Part shown: positions 4,823 through 5,197 of the stretch, piece by piece
Numbering within the stretch: position 1 is the stretch's first letter
Layout of the letters: each line of letters starts with the position of its first letter
Assembly: GCA_905193995.1 (NCBI GenBank)
Contig: CAJJQT010000151.1
Location: 1-5,197 of the forward strand
DNA length: 5,197 nt
DNA from: an uncultured Porphyromonadaceae bacterium
GTDB lineage: Bacteria > Bacteroidota > Bacteroidia > Bacteroidales > Muribaculaceae
Direction: 5' to 3'
The notes under the pieces: model-generated
Told to the model about the DNA's origin: nothing
Seen by the model: the letters and a program-made list of their open reading frames with translations, nothing else
Databases searched by the model: none
Position numbers and translations under genes: made by a program

Positions 4823-5197
4823 ATGATAATAAAAAGCGTGCATATTGATAAATTCAGAGCATTAAATAATGTAGATTTTGAATTAGGTTCAAAATTAACA
4901 GCAATCGTTGGACATAATGGTACAATGAAAACTACTATTTTAGGAGTATTGGGACAAACCTTCTCTATTAGTCCTGGGCATCCCTTGTATGGCGAAAGCT
5001 CTATTGACGGCTATAAATATCGTTCACAATTTGCTGAAAAATTTAAATTATCAGAAAAAGATGTTCCAGGAACACATAAATGGCGTTTAAACCTTTATCC
5101 TGGAATATATAAAAGGGACTATTTTGAAGCCCATAGTATATACAGAGATAAAAATGATCCTATTCCAAGATTCTGGTCCACTGAAGGAAAAGGTTCT
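4823..5197 (+). CDS. SMC/ABC-like AAA ATPase, N-terminal part, cut by window end
   Basis: GGAGG (4813-4817) lies five bases before the ATG. The first 125 residues are present. The N-terminus (MIIKSVHIDKFRALNNVDFE) is the opening strand pair seen in RecF/SMC-like and AAA_15/AAA_23 ATPases. It is followed by a P-loop at ~30-37 (AIVGHNGTMKTTILG). The usual glycine before the lysine is replaced by methionine, while Lys36 and Thr37 are kept. The rest (GQTFSISPGHPLYGESSIDG, FAEKFKLSEKDVPGTHKWRL) resembles the insert of large uncharacterised single-gene or defence-associated ATPases. That resemblance is from memory. Such proteins bind and hydrolyse ATP, and many act with a nuclease or toxin partner. 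The partner domain or gene would lie beyond 5197. Codon use is AT-rich like the PH/SHOCT gene. The 174-base gap on the left holds the ImmA vestige and a hairpin. Confidence 0.85.
   Translation, partial: MIIKSVHIDKFRALNNVDFELGSKLTAIVGHNGTMKTTILGVLGQTFSISPGHPLYGESSIDGYKYRSQFAEKFKLSEKDVPGTHKWRLNLYPGIYKRDYFEAHSIYRDKNDPIPRFWSTEGKGS

Noticed and set aside
1..5197. CRISPR array, tRNA/rRNA, insertion sequence or attachment site
   Set aside because: No regularly spaced repeats, cloverleaf or rRNA-like stretches, transposase motifs or paired terminal inverted repeats were seen by eye. A tRNAscan/ISfinder run was not possible.

Overview
The window looks like three pieces of DNA from different sources joined end to end. 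No transposase, integrase, attachment site or flanking repeat is visible at either join. By eye, bases 1 to about 177 have moderate GC. Bases about 178 to 3790 are strongly GC-rich with G/C-ending codons. Bases about 3790 to 5197 are AT-rich. Both joins fall inside coding sequence. The simplest explanation is a chimeric contig (assembly or amplification artefact), although a real insertion at the second join cannot be excluded from sequence alone.

The GC-rich middle piece resembles high-GC Actinobacteria, possibly the gut Coriobacteriia/Eggerthellaceae. That placement is inferred from composition and gene types, with no marker gene to confirm it. It holds the 3' part of a DUF4013-like membrane protein on the + strand. 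This converges on a two-gene minus-strand operon, read right to left: a PF06541-type (ABC_trans_CmpB) multi-pass membrane protein, then a J-domain co-chaperone with helical repeats and a cysteine-rich tail. Diverging from that operon is a small four-helix membrane protein on the + strand. After it comes a leader with a possible promoter and hairpin, then the 5' part of a single-pass membrane protein that is cut by the second join. The J-domain/PF06541 pair is tightly coupled: the ribosome binding site of one gene overlaps the stop codon of the other.

The AT-rich right-hand piece looks like accessory DNA from a low-GC Firmicute-type host. It starts in the middle of an ImmA/IrrE-type zinc metallopeptidase. 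The HELGH zinc motif sits right at the join, hidden in another frame of the GC-rich gene. Next come a bacterial PH-domain + SHOCT protein, a degenerate vestige of a second ImmA-type C-terminus, a small hairpin, and the first 125 codons of an SMC/ABC-like AAA ATPase with an unusual Walker A motif. This gene set is typical of mobile-element or defence neighbourhoods, but the window ends before any complete system can be recognised.

The first ~177 bases are open on both strands. The minus-strand reading looks more protein-like, but I do not recognise it.
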